From an uncultured Bartonella sp. (GTDB lineage Bacteria > Pseudomonadota > Alphaproteobacteria > Rhizobiales > Rhizobiaceae), in contig NZ_CALYQK010000007.1 in NCBI RefSeq assembly GCF_945285465.1, positions 1 to 58,640 on the forward strand: 58,640 nt of DNA, read 5' to 3'. The notes under the pieces were generated by a model, which was not told the origin of the DNA, searched no databases, and saw only the letters and a list, made by a program, of their open reading frames with translations. Positions 1-10,347 of this stretch are shown here, piece after piece. Position 1 is the stretch's first letter. The number at the start of each line of letters is the position of its first letter. The position numbers were made by a program, and so were the translations under genes.

Positions 1-163
1 TTCCCTGCCTTGGTTAGCGGCACGGGCTCATCTAATCAAGCAATAGATGCATTTTCACCTATGATTTTTAGGTTTTTAAATACACCCTGTGGATAATTCC
101 CCTAGGGGATGAACCGATTTTCATCAACCGGCCTTAAACGCGGCAATTACCACGCCCGGCTCC

Positions 164-205
164 AAGACGCAAAGATATTTTAATATTTTTTGCGTCTTTC
201 TTTTG
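164..205 (+). terminator. Long hairpin (AAGACGCAAA...TTTGCGTCTT, inner ATATT/AATAT) followed by a T-rich tract
   Basis: 10-bp perfect outer stem 164-173/189-198 plus inner AT stem, then TCTTTTGTTTT; intergenic downstream of fabG. Confidence 0.6.
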
Positions 206-314
206 TTTTATACAAAAATCCCGCCATAGTCTTGATGTAAAAACAGGATAGATAAGCCATTTGACGTTAATTATTTAACGCTACTTTTAACGTTTTAGCC
301 TAAGCTGTTTTCAA

Positions 315-1052
315 TCAAATCATGGCCATACCGCCATTGATATGTAGCGTTTGACCTGTCACAAAAGCTGCTTCGTCACTAGCCAGATAAATGGCAGCCG
401 CAGCAACATCATTGGCTGTTCCCATACGTTTCATAGGAATTGCCGACATAATGGTCTCTTTTTGTTTTTCATTAAGCTTATCGGTCATAGCCGACTCAAT
501 AAAGCCCGGCGCAATGCAATTGACCGTTACATTCCGGCTTGCAATTTCTTGTGCCAAAGATTTTGAAAAACCGATAATTCCAGCTTTTGTCGCACAGTAA
601 TTTGTTTGACCGGGATTACCAATAACGCCGACTATTGAAGAAATATTGATAATGCGTCCATAACGCCGGCGCATCATCGGATGGGTCAATGCACGGGTCA
701 GAAGAAATACAGCCGTCAGATTGACCGCCAAAACATCATCCCAGTCACGGTCGCTCATCCGGACAAAAAGTCCGTCACGGGTAATACCGGCATTATTGAC
801 AAGAATATCAATACCCTCCATTTCGGATTCGGCTTTTTCCGCAAGTTTTTTGATCTCGTCACGATCAGAAAGATTAGCAGGAAAAACAAAACAATTGTTA
901 CCAAGCTCTTCGGCCAGTAATTTGAGTTTGTCTTCACGTGTTCCGTGAAGCCCGACCACAGCACCTCTTGCATGCAACATACGTGCTATGGCTTCGCCAA
1001 TACCACCGGTTGCCCCTGTTACAAGTGCTTTACGCCCATTGAAATCAAACAT
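315..1052 (-). CDS. fabG: 3-oxoacyl-[acyl-carrier-protein] reductase
   Basis: SDR motifs TGATGGIG, NNAGITRD, YCATKAG, VNCIAPGFI; directly downstream of fabD. Confidence 0.95.
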   Translation of the reverse strand: MFDFNGRKALVTGATGGIGEAIARMLHARGAVVGLHGTREDKLKLLAEELGNNCFVFPANLSDRDEIKKLAEKAESEMEGIDILVNNAGITRDGLFVRMSDRDWDDVLAVNLTAVFLLTRALTHPMMRRRYGRIINISSIVGVIGNPGQTNYCATKAGIIGFSKSLAQEIASRNVTVNCIAPGFIESAMTDKLNEKQKETIMSAIPMKRMGTANDVAAAAIYLASDEAAFVTGQTLHINGGMAMI

Positions 1053-1066
1053 ATCAACTTCCTTGC

Positions 1067-2011
1067 TTACACACCCAGCGCCTTCAGCGCATTATCAATT
1101 TCTTCACCTGTACCAACGGTTATACCGTTTATATTTCTATCAATTCTTTTGGCCAGCCCCGTCAGAACCTTACCACAACCGATTTCAAAAAGGCGATCGA
1201 CACCGTGCGAGCCAAACCATTCGATTGTTTCACGCCATCTGACCCTTCCGGTGACCTGACGCACAAGCAATTGGACAATTTTTTCCGGATCAGTTTCCGG
1301 TTCAACAGAAACATTCGCAATAAGCGGCACAGTCGGAGCCGATTTATTGACATCCATAAGTGCTTTTTGCATGGCATCTGCGGCCGGTTGCATCAAACTT
1401 GAATGGAACGGCGCTGAAACAGGAAGAAGTATGGCCCGCTTTGCCCCCTCTTCCGACGCCAGTTTCACTGCCGCATTAACAGCTTGCGTTTCGCCCGAAA
1501 TAACAATTTGGCCACCACCATTATCATTGGCAATCTCACAGATACCTTCACGCGAAACCGTGCGACAAAGTTCGGCCACAACCTCCTCGTCAAGACCGAT
1601 AATTGCCGCCATTGCACCTTCGCCGACACACACTGCCGCCTGCATCGCATTGCCACGCACACGTAAAAGACGCGCCGTATCGGCAAGACTGAACGTGCCG
1701 GCAGCACAAAGTGCGGAATATTCTCCGAGCGAATGACCGGCCACAAATGAAATTTTTTGCTTCAGATCGAGACCATTTTTCTCGAGAATACGTATAACAG
1801 CCATAGAAACCGCCATCAGTGCAGGCTGTGCATTTGCAGTCAATGTCAATAAATTATCCGGCCCCTCGAACATGACCGACGACAATTTCTCACCCAACGC
1901 ATCATCGACTTCTTCAAAAACTGCCCGCGCTTCCGGAAATTGTTCGGACAAGATCTTGCCCATACCGACCGTTTGGCTTCCCTGTCCGGGAAAAGTAAAT
2001 GCCGAAACCAT
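1067..2011 (-). CDS. fabD: Malonyl-CoA:ACP transacylase
   Basis: FPGQGSQ and GHSLGEYSAL motifs; next to fabG. Confidence 0.96.
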   Translation of the reverse strand: MVSAFTFPGQGSQTVGMGKILSEQFPEARAVFEEVDDALGEKLSSVMFEGPDNLLTLTANAQPALMAVSMAVIRILEKNGLDLKQKISFVAGHSLGEYSALCAAGTFSLADTARLLRVRGNAMQAAVCVGEGAMAAIIGLDEEVVAELCRTVSREGICEIANDNGGGQIVISGETQAVNAAVKLASEEGAKRAILLPVSAPFHSSLMQPAADAMQKALMDVNKSAPTVPLIANVSVEPETDPEKIVQLLVRQVTGRVRWRETIEWFGSHGVDRLFEIGCGKVLTGLAKRIDRNINGITVGTGEEIDNALKALGV

Positions 2012-2094
2012 TTCAGTTCACTCCTTGGCTGAAATCAAGTTTAGGTGGTCTTGACCTATAAACGAGACGAAAGTCAAGTCTTCACCCTTGTTTA

Positions 2095-2706
2095 CTAGTC
2101 TAAATCCGTCCCCCGCCCCTTGGGAGAAAATGGCAATTGATAAATAAATCTAGGTATAAATGGCATAACCACATAAAAAACAAACAGACTGGCAACACAC
2201 CCCAACAGTATGCCTCCCAAAATATCCGATGGATAATGGACAGCCGTAAACACGCGCCCCCAACAAGTCAGCAAGACCAACACAAGCGCCAACCTTGCTA
2301 TTTGTCTATAGCGATAACAATAAAGCAGCAGGCAATAAATTGTAAAAATTAAAGCATGATTGCTCGGGAACGAGGCATTTTCCTTATGCTTGATCAAAGC
2401 TTCGGCAATACCGGCAACAAAAGGACGCGGCCGATAATAGAAAGTTCCGATAAGGTGGCTGAAAAAAAGTCCGATTGCAACAGCAATCACTATCGCAAGT
2501 GCCGTCTGGCGTTCTCCCCGCCCACCCAAAAGCCACAATATGACGAGATGGAGCGGAATGAAATAGATGAGAAACTTGGCGCAGATGATGCCAAAATAGA
2601 CGATCAATGTCGGCGTATGAGGGGTCGCAACAAAAAAATGGAAAAGTGCAATATCAATTTGCTCGAAAAAAGCCATTTTACCTGAACTCCCGAAACCGTT
2701 GCCCAA
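2095..2706 (-). CDS. PAP2-family phosphatase (undecaprenyl-diphosphatase-like, BcrC/YbjG type)
   Basis: PAP2 motifs KENASFPSNHA and HYPSDILGG; multiple TM segments. Confidence 0.8.
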   Translation of the reverse strand: MGNGFGSSGKMAFFEQIDIALFHFFVATPHTPTLIVYFGIICAKFLIYFIPLHLVILWLLGGRGERQTALAIVIAVAIGLFFSHLIGTFYYRPRPFVAGIAEALIKHKENASFPSNHALIFTIYCLLLYCYRYRQIARLALVLVLLTCWGRVFTAVHYPSDILGGILLGCVASLFVFYVVMPFIPRFIYQLPFSPKGRGTDLD

Positions 2707-3025
2707 AATCTTTTATTGAAAATTTGGTTACTTTTATATCGACTAAATTGTTCTTCCAACCAAAAAACGGTTATTCAATGGTTCCTGCTTGCTATTTTTT
2801 TTAAAAAGCTGTAAATACCGCGCGTTCATTGTCGGCATTTGGCCGGGGGTTGAACGGAGGGTCGTATATTGCGACACGAAACATTAATGTTTCAAGCCTC
2901 CCGTGTCTCCGCTCTCGAATGTCTCGAAACATGCGTCCTTTCTTCTTCGGCCACATTCCGAAAAGGCAAGTCGCAGAGGCTCTGCGTCAGGCGCCGGCAA
3001 AGATTAATAGAAGAAAGGCAAAACA

Positions 3026-3436
3026 ATGGCTCTTTATGAACATGTGTTCCTTGCCCGACAGGATATTGCACCGCAGCAGGTTGACCAGCTTGTAGAACTT
3101 TACAAGGGTGTCATTGAAGCAAATGGCGGCAAAGTCGGGCGTATTGAAAACTGGGGTTTGCGTACGCTTACCTATCGTATACGCAAGAATCGCAAAGCTT
3201 ATTATACACTCATAAATATTGATGCACCCGCTGCCGCGATTGCGGAAGTAGAACGTCAAATGCGTATCAATGAAGATATTTTGCGCTATATGACCGTTCG
3301 CGTTGACGAACTTGAAGAAGGTCCGTCAGCCATGTTATCGCGCCGCGACCGTGATGAACGTTATGGTAAAGACGAAGACCGTCCACGTCGTTCGCGCCGT
3401 TCACGCGATGATGTTAATAATGAAGGAGATGAATAA
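3026..3436 (+). CDS. rpsF: 30S ribosomal protein S6
   Basis: [13 protein letters not shown]... S6 family with charged C-terminus; followed by rpsR. Confidence 0.97.
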   Translation: MALYEHVFLARQDIAPQQVDQLVELYKGVIEANGGKVGRIENWGLRTLTYRIRKNRKAYYTLINIDAPAAAIAEVERQMRINEDILRYMTVRVDELEEGPSAMLSRRDRDERYGKDEDRPRRSRRSRDDVNNEGDE

Positions 3437-3684
3437 TGGTAGATATTAGTCAGATCCCGACACGTCGTCCTTTCCATCGTCGCCGCAAGACCTGCCCTTT
3501 TTCGGGACCTAATGCGCCAAAGATCGATTACAAGGATATCAAGCTTCTCCAGCGTTATATTTCCGAACGCGGGAAAATTGTTCCTTCACGCATCACTGCA
3601 GTCAGCCAAAAAAAGCAACGGGAGTTGGCAAGAGCCATCAAACGTGCGCGGTTTCTCGGTCTTTTGCCTTATGTTGTAAAATAA
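3436..3684 (+). CDS. rpsR: 30S ribosomal protein S18
   Basis: [10 protein letters not shown]...[28 protein letters not shown]...[15 protein letters not shown]. Confidence 0.98.
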   Translation: MVDISQIPTRRPFHRRRKTCPFSGPNAPKIDYKDIKLLQRYISERGKIVPSRITAVSQKKQRELARAIKRARFLGLLPYVVK

Positions 3685-3693
3685 GTATTTTAA

Positions 3694-3736
3694 GCAGCCG
3701 GTATAGCCGGCTGCCTTACCTGCTTTCGGTGCAGGT
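3694..3736 (+). promoter_or_regulatory. Tandem GC-rich hairpins in the rpsR-DUF2232 spacer
   Basis: GCAGCCGG-TATAG-CCGGCTGC (3694-3714) and ACCTGC-TTTCGGT-GCAGGT (3718-3736); no T tract. Confidence 0.5.
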
Positions 3737-3800
3737 TTAAATAAGTCCGAAGTTGGAGCGTAATTTTAGCCCCTAACTGCAAAGGCAGGACAGCGAATCA

Positions 3801-4778
3801 ATGGTAAAAACACAAACTTCCATAATTTCTTCCGGTATTCTGGGCGGGCTTTTAGCTGCGGCTCTTGCATTGGTTGTTACGAGTTTTTTCCTAACTTTCC
3901 CGCCAATCATTGTTTTTGTCGGTTGCTTCGTATCGCTACCGATTTTTATTGTTGCATTCGGTTGGGGGACCAAGGCAAGTTTCGTCGCGCTCGTTACAGC
4001 ATCGTTTGCAATTATATTAGCGCAAAATACCTATATTGGCTTGCTCTTTGCATTGTTATTTTTCTCTCCAGCAGTTTACGCTTCATGGCTTTTAGGCTTA
4101 GCCAAGACCGACAATAATGGCCAAGCGGTCAAATGGTTTCCTCTCTCGTCCGTTATATTTATATTAACCGGCTTTATTTCGATTGTTTGCGTTTTTATCG
4201 CTTTATTTCTTAACAACTTTGCATTGACGCCCGTTATTGCTGAACGGATTGCTGACTTTTTTTCCAATTCGCTACAGCAAACCAATTCGGCAAGCGAAGC
4301 CGACATTGCTATGCTTCATAATTTTATCATTGTGAACAAAATTCAGTTGATGACTAGGTTTTTTGCGCTTTTTGGCGTATTGTTATTTATCGGAAATATG
4401 TATTTCTCAACTATCTGGGCGCAGCGTTGGCAATTATTTGGCCGCCCGCATGATGATTGGCCGACAAAATTTCGTTTGCCTTTAGCTGCACTCGGTGTCT
4501 TTGTTGCAGCATTTGTTGCTATTTTCTTTCCACTTGGCACACTTTTTAATTTATGTGCCCTGATATTTTACACCACTTTTACCTTGGTTATTTCAATAAG
4601 TGGACTTGCCTATCTTCATAATCTAACGCGCGGTATAGCCGGTCGGAGCTTTATTTTGGGCTTTGTTTATATCGCTTTTTTCACCTTAATATTTGCGGCG
4701 CCATTATCTCTCATACTTCTCTTTATGGGGATCTGGGCGACCATTCAAGAAAACCGTCAAAACGGTAAACAACAATAA
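3801..4778 (+). CDS. DUF2232-family polytopic membrane protein
   Basis: Multiple TM helices; located between rpsR and rplI as is common in alphaproteobacteria. Confidence 0.75.
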   Translation: MVKTQTSIISSGILGGLLAAALALVVTSFFLTFPPIIVFVGCFVSLPIFIVAFGWGTKASFVALVTASFAIILAQNTYIGLLFALLFFSPAVYASWLLGLAKTDNNGQAVKWFPLSSVIFILTGFISIVCVFIALFLNNFALTPVIAERIADFFSNSLQQTNSASEADIAMLHNFIIVNKIQLMTRFFALFGVLLFIGNMYFSTIWAQRWQLFGRPHDDWPTKFRLPLAALGVFVAAFVAIFFPLGTLFNLCALIFYTTFTLVISISGLAYLHNLTRGIAGRSFILGFVYIAFFTLIFAAPLSLILLFMGIWATIQENRQNGKQQ

Positions 4779-4803
4779 TAACCGCACCTGAAAGGATTAA
4801 AAA

Positions 4804-5388
4804 ATGGATGTTATTCTTCTCGAACGCATTGCTCGCCTCGGTCAAATGGGCGATATTGTTTCGGTAAAAGACGGTTACGCACGTAACTTTCTTCTTCCAC
4901 AAGGGAAAGCGTTGCGCGCTAACGACACCAACAAAAAGAAATTTGAGACACAAAGGGCACAACTTGAAGCTCGCAACCTTGAGCGTAAGAGCGAAGCCCA
5001 GCAAGTTGCCGACAAGCTTGATGGAAAGACTTTTGTGGTTATCCGTTCCGCCGGTGAAACCGGACAACTTTACGGTTCGGTTTCAACACGTGATATAGCC
5101 GACATTATTACAGCTGAAGGCTTTACGATTATCCGTACCCAGGTTGAACTTAATCACCCTATCAAGACCATTGGTCTTCACACTGTGGCGATTAACTTAC
5201 ATCCTGAAGTACAGGTCAATGTGACGATCAACATTGCCCGTTCAACCGAGGAAGCTGAGCGTCAGGCAGCCGGCGAGGATCTCACTTCCATTGAAGCAAT
5301 CTACGGCATCGAAGAAAAGCCACTTTCTGAAGAAATCTTTGATGAAGAAGGTGCCGAACATGAAGCCGAGAAAAAGCTGGAAGATTAA
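4804..5388 (+). CDS. rplI: 50S ribosomal protein L9
   Basis: [36 protein letters not shown]. Confidence 0.98.
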   Translation: MDVILLERIARLGQMGDIVSVKDGYARNFLLPQGKALRANDTNKKKFETQRAQLEARNLERKSEAQQVADKLDGKTFVVIRSAGETGQLYGSVSTRDIADIITAEGFTIIRTQVELNHPIKTIGLHTVAINLHPEVQVNVTINIARSTEEAERQAAGEDLTSIEAIYGIEEKPLSEEIFDEEGAEHEAEKKLED

Positions 5389-5484
5389 TCTCCGGTTTTT
5401 GTCAATAATTTGATAATGGCCGCATTTTTTTGATTTGTTTCCCATGGATGACGGCCGAACGTGCCGTGTAAACAAAAAATGAAC

Positions 5485-5515
5485 ACACCCGATCTTGAGA
5501 TCGGGTGTTTTTTTT
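5485..5515 (+). terminator. Rho-independent terminator downstream of rplI
   Basis: ACACCCGATCTTGAGATCGGGTGT perfect stem followed by TTTTTTT. Confidence 0.92.
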
Positions 5516-5636
5516 AAAAAACAGCACTATAAACGGCGCAGAAATTGATATTAATTCTATAAAAAAAATTTTTAAAGATGCTCGATTGTGCATCCGGAAG
5601 TAATGGATTTATTGAAGGAAGGATAGGACTTTATAG

Positions 5637-6941
5637 ATGTTTGCTTTACTGAAGACGGCCGTCAGCCACATCATTACCAAAGGTAATCTGGCAATCACTG
5701 ACTCGCGTGGCATTACCTATCAATTTGGTGACCAAACAGGCACGCCAATTCATATACGTTTTACATCACCAAAATGGGAACGCGAAGTGGCGCTTGATCC
5801 GGCTTTAAAACTTGGTGAAGCTTATATGGAAGGCGGATTTGTCTTTGTAAAAGGTGATATTTATACACTTCTCGAAACAATTTTTGAAAGTACCGGACCG
5901 GTTGCCGAAAATCAGCTGTGGATGAAAGCTTTCTATTTTATCCGCACCGCGACAAAACGATTCGTCCAGATGAATAATTTGCGCCGTTCGGCAAAAAATG
6001 TTGAACGCCACTATGACCTTTCAGGCAAACTTTACGATCTTTTTCTTGACCCAGACCGCCAATATTCCTGCGGTTATTTTGAAACACCAAACACATCGCT
6101 TAATGAAGCTCAACTGGCAAAAAAACGTCATCTTGCTGCCAAACTACAGGTTGAAAGGGGTGAAAAACTTCTCGATATTGGTTGTGGCTGGGGCGGCCTT
6201 GGTCTCTATTTTGCCAGAGTGTTGGGTGCCAATGTTACCGGTGTTACACTTTCGCACGAACAATATGGCATTGCCAACAAGCGCGCCCAAGATATGGGGC
6301 TTGAACAAAAAGCCAAATTCCAACTTCTCGATTATCGCAAAATAAACGACCAGTTTGACAAAATTGTTTCGGTTGGCATGTTTGAACATGTCGGTATCGG
6401 CCATTATAGTGAATATTTTTCTCATGTAAAAAGACTGTTAAAACCCGATGGCCGTTTTGTCCTGCATTCGATCGGACGTTCTGGTGAACCGGGTGCTACC
6501 AATCCGTGGATTGCAAAATATATTTTTCCGGGTGGTTATATTCCTTCGCTATCGGAAGTTATCCCTGTCATTGAAAAAAGCGGCCTCATCATCACTGATA
6601 TCGAAATCCTCCGTCTGCATTACGCTGAAACATTAAAAGTTTGGCGTGAAGCTTTTTTAGCCAATTGGGACAAGGCAAAAGAACTTTATGACGAAAGGTT
6701 TTGCCGGATGTGGGAATTTTATCTTGCCGCTTCGGAAAGCGCATTTCGCTGGCAAGGCATGATGGTGTTCCAGATCCAGATGGCTCATAAACAAGATGCT
6801 GTGCCGCTGACACGCAATTATATCGAGCAGGAAGAAGCACGCCTTAAAAAAATTGATGCCGATCCGAACCTGAAATCGTCATCGGCCAAACAAACCGTTG
6901 GTTCGACTGCCGAGGAAGTTGAGCTTGAAAAAATGCAATAA
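5637..6941 (+). CDS. cfa: Cyclopropane-fatty-acyl-phospholipid synthase
   Basis: SAM motif LLDIGCGWGGLGLYFA, YSCGYFE, MFEHVG motifs. Confidence 0.92.
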   Translation: MFALLKTAVSHIITKGNLAITDSRGITYQFGDQTGTPIHIRFTSPKWEREVALDPALKLGEAYMEGGFVFVKGDIYTLLETIFESTGPVAENQLWMKAFYFIRTATKRFVQMNNLRRSAKNVERHYDLSGKLYDLFLDPDRQYSCGYFETPNTSLNEAQLAKKRHLAAKLQVERGEKLLDIGCGWGGLGLYFARVLGANVTGVTLSHEQYGIANKRAQDMGLEQKAKFQLLDYRKINDQFDKIVSVGMFEHVGIGHYSEYFSHVKRLLKPDGRFVLHSIGRSGEPGATNPWIAKYIFPGGYIPSLSEVIPVIEKSGLIITDIEILRLHYAETLKVWREAFLANWDKAKELYDERFCRMWEFYLAASESAFRWQGMMVFQIQMAHKQDAVPLTRNYIEQEEARLKKIDADPNLKSSSAKQTVGSTAEEVELEKMQ

Positions 6942-7301
6942 AGGAAGCAAAACCGGAAAAGCCTGTTTCTAAAGCACCAGACTGATAAAAATGTGTCTGC
7001 ACCTGCCAAACAGTATTACTGTTTTTGAAAAATTGTTAGATTGGGGCTCCATAATTTGCGACAAATCGAAAAACGTCACGCTTTTAATACGTTGTAGGGT
7101 TTTTCCGGTAGCATATATATAACTTTAAAAGTCGCATACGTCTAAAAGTTGTAATGACAATATCGCTACTTTTATGCAATAGAATTGACATGATTTTAAA
7201 ATATCGTGTCAGGACAAAAATTCTCTGGCGATTTCCGTCAACAATAGAGTAAAGTTGGCAGATTGTTTATTTGGGTAAATTAAGCGAGCAACAACAGGCT
7301 A

Positions 7302-8804
7302 ATGTCAGAAGCAAAAGTTCTCAATATCGGTCAATCAAATGGTGAAGAGACACTTCCCTACAGGCAGGCTCCACATAATATTGAAGCAGAACAGGCTCTT
7401 CTAGGGGCTATCCTTATCAACAATGATGCACTTGATCGGGTGTCCGATTTTTTGAAGCCTGAACATTTTTTCGAGCCTTTACATCAGACAATCTATGCCG
7501 TTTTGAGTGAAATGATCAAAAACGGCCGGCTGGCAAATCCGGTCACGATAAAACCGTTTATTCCATCAAACGAAAAAATCGGCGATATGACTGTTTATAG
7601 TTATGTCGTCCGTATGGCGACTGAAGCTGTCACAATTATCAATGCCGAAGATTATGGGCGGACAATCTATGACCTTTATATTCGCCGCTCGTTGATTGAT
7701 CTTGGCAATGAAATTACCAATACAGCTTATGATTCACCAATCGAGCTTTCCCCATCCAAACAGATTGAAAATGTCGAACAAAAACTTTTCACACTGGCAG
7801 AGACCGGCAAATATGGTGGCGGATTTGAAAGTTTCGACGATGCAATCAAAAAAGCCATTGATATGGCGGGGGCGGCAAAAAAGCGCACATCACGGCTTTC
7901 TGGCATACCGACCCAACTTAAAAAGCTTGACGAGCAAATGGGCGGGCTTCAACGTTCCGACCTGATTATTCTTGCCGGTCGCCCCGGTATGGGCAAAACC
8001 TCGCTTGCAACCAATATCGCCTTCAACATTGCCAATGCCTTTATCAAAGCGAAAGAAAACAAACTTCCCGATGAAGAAAATGAAGGTGGAATTGTCGGTT
8101 TTTTCTCGCTCGAAATGTCATCGGAACAATTGGCCACCCGTATTATATCCGAACAGGCCGAGGTGTCATCGTCGAAAATTCGCCGTGGTGATATTTCCGA
8201 AGACCAGTTTGCCAAGCTTCTTCATTCCATGACAAGACTTCAGAAAGCTCCCCTTTATATCGACCAGACCGGCGGTATTTCCATTGCCCAGCTTTCAGCG
8301 CGTGCGCGCCGCCTGAAACGTCAGCACGGTCTTGATGTTCTTGTCATCGACTATGTGCAACTGATGACCGGTGTTTCAAAACGGGCTTCCGATAACCGTG
8401 TGCAGGAAATTACCGAAATTACAACGGGTCTGAAGGCGCTTGCCAAAGAGCTGAATGTACCGATTATTGCCCTTTCACAGCTATCGCGTCAGGTGGAAGC
8501 ACGCGACGATAAACGGCCCCAGCTTTCCGATCTGCGTGAATCCGGTTCAATCGAGCAGGATGCCGATGTTGTGCTGTTTGTCTATCGTGACGAATATTAT
8601 CTAAAAAACAAGGAGCCTAAACTTGGCAGTGAAGACCATTTGAAGTGGCAGACCGAAATGGAAGAAGTATTTGGCAAGGCCGAAATTATCGTTGCCAAGC
8701 AGCGTCATGGCCCCACAGGAACAGTGCGGCTTGCTTTTCAGGCCGAGTACACCCGCTTTTCCGATCTGGCCGAAAGTGACAAATTGCCAGAGCAGTTTGG
8801 CTGA
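7302..8804 (+). CDS. dnaB: Replicative DNA helicase
   Basis: PHNIEAEQALLGAIL N-domain; Walker A AGRPGMGKTS; DVLVIDYVQLM; SDLRESGSIEQDAD. Confidence 0.97.
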   Translation: MSEAKVLNIGQSNGEETLPYRQAPHNIEAEQALLGAILINNDALDRVSDFLKPEHFFEPLHQTIYAVLSEMIKNGRLANPVTIKPFIPSNEKIGDMTVYSYVVRMATEAVTIINAEDYGRTIYDLYIRRSLIDLGNEITNTAYDSPIELSPSKQIENVEQKLFTLAETGKYGGGFESFDDAIKKAIDMAGAAKKRTSRLSGIPTQLKKLDEQMGGLQRSDLIILAGRPGMGKTSLATNIAFNIANAFIKAKENKLPDEENEGGIVGFFSLEMSSEQLATRIISEQAEVSSSKIRRGDISEDQFAKLLHSMTRLQKAPLYIDQTGGISIAQLSARARRLKRQHGLDVLVIDYVQLMTGVSKRASDNRVQEITEITTGLKALAKELNVPIIALSQLSRQVEARDDKRPQLSDLRESGSIEQDADVVLFVYRDEYYLKNKEPKLGSEDHLKWQTEMEEVFGKAEIIVAKQRHGPTGTVRLAFQAEYTRFSDLAESDKLPEQFG

Positions 8805-8809
8805 TTTTT

Positions 8810-10201
8810 ATGGCAAAAACGCGCACCCAGTTTATCTGTCAAAATTGTGGCACTGTCTATTCCCGATGGACCGGAAAATGCGATGCTTGTGGAGAATGGA
8901 ACACGATCGTCGAAGAAGGTTCAAATGGCGGTATCGGTGGCGGCCCGACAAAAACGAACCGCAAAGGACGCATTATTGCCCTTACCTCGTTGTCCGGTGC
9001 TATTGACGATGCACCACGCATTCAGTCGGGAATTGCCGAGCTTGATCGCGTTACCGGAGGCGGTTTTGTGCGCGGCTCCGCTTTGCTTGTCGGCGGCGAC
9101 CCGGGCATTGGCAAATCAACGCTTCTCACCCAGGCAGCTGCCACTTTGGCGCGTAAAGGCTATCGAGTCGTCTATGTCTCCGGCGAAGAAGCCGTGGCGC
9201 AAATCAGGCTTCGCGCCCAACGCCTCGATGCGGCTGATACATCTGTCGAATTAGCCGCTGAAACCAATGTTGAAGATATTCTTGCAACACTGAACGAGAC
9301 GAAAAGTCCCGACCTCGTAATTATAGATTCAATACAGACATTATGGTCGGATTCGATTGATTCAACGCCAGGCACGGTTACACAGGTCAGAACCGGTGCG
9401 CAAGCAATGATCCGGTTTGCCAAAAAAAGCGGTGCCGCCGTTGTTCTTGTCGGCCATGTGACCAAAGACGGGCAAATTGCCGGTCCTCGCGTTGTCGAAC
9501 ATATGGTCGATGGTGTGCTTTATTTCGAAGGTGAAGGCGGACATCAATATCGTATTCTACGCACCGTGAAAAACCGTTTTGGCCCGACCGACGAGATTGG
9601 TGTTTTCGAGATGTCTGACCGGGGACTACAAGAAGTCAACAATCCCTCAGAGCTGTTTCTCGGTGAACGAAACAGCAAGGCACCCGGGGCGGCGGTATTT
9701 GCCGGCATGGAAGGAACACGACCGATTCTTGTTGAAATACAAGCCTTGGTTGCCCCTTCTTCGCTCGGCACCCCCAGACGTGCAGTCGTGGGCTGGGACA
9801 GCAACCGTCTATCAATGATTCTCGCAGTTTTAGAAGCCCATTGTGGTGTTCGCTTCGGCCAACATGATGTTTATCTTAACGTTGCCGGTGGTTACCGCAT
9901 TTCCGAACCGGCTGCCGATCTTGCCGTTGCCGCTGCACTTGTTTCTTCGCTCGCCGGAATAGCATTGCCGGCAAATTACGTATTTTTCGGCGAAGTCAGC
10001 CTTTCGGGAGCGGTGCGTTCTGTTTCCCATTGCGGGCAAAGGTTGAAAGAAGCCGAAAAACTCGGATTTAAAGGAGCCGTTCAACCGACAGGAACCAGCG
10101 AAACTGTCAAGTCAGCGTCTTTCCGGCAAAGGAGTTTTGCCGATTTGCCTGAACTTGTTGCGGCAATTGCCTCGGGGAAAAAACACGGTTCCCATGCCTG
10201 A
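8810..10201 (+). CDS. radA: DNA repair protein RadA
   Basis: C4 zinc finger CQNCGTVYSRWTGKCDACGEWN; Walker A GGDPGIGKSTLL; KNRFG motif. Confidence 0.97.
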   Translation: MAKTRTQFICQNCGTVYSRWTGKCDACGEWNTIVEEGSNGGIGGGPTKTNRKGRIIALTSLSGAIDDAPRIQSGIAELDRVTGGGFVRGSALLVGGDPGIGKSTLLTQAAATLARKGYRVVYVSGEEAVAQIRLRAQRLDAADTSVELAAETNVEDILATLNETKSPDLVIIDSIQTLWSDSIDSTPGTVTQVRTGAQAMIRFAKKSGAAVVLVGHVTKDGQIAGPRVVEHMVDGVLYFEGEGGHQYRILRTVKNRFGPTDEIGVFEMSDRGLQEVNNPSELFLGERNSKAPGAAVFAGMEGTRPILVEIQALVAPSSLGTPRRAVVGWDSNRLSMILAVLEAHCGVRFGQHDVYLNVAGGYRISEPAADLAVAAALVSSLAGIALPANYVFFGEVSLSGAVRSVSHCGQRLKEAEKLGFKGAVQPTGTSETVKSASFRQRSFADLPELVAAIASGKKHGSHA

Positions 10202-10347
10202 CAAAAACGGGCTTATGAACAAAACAATGCGTTAGTACTTTAAAAATCAGGCAAATGTTGTTATTGGTTAGCCAAACGGACATTGAAGACGTAGAAACGA
10301 CACTTTAACATGTTTTGCCGATTGATGCGTAATTTAAGGACAAGCTG

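Noticed and set aside
1347-1736. 129-aa ORF antisense to fabD (and similar antisense ORFs over radA, panB, cysS, rsh, slt)
   Set aside because: Shadow ORFs opposite well-supported conserved genes.
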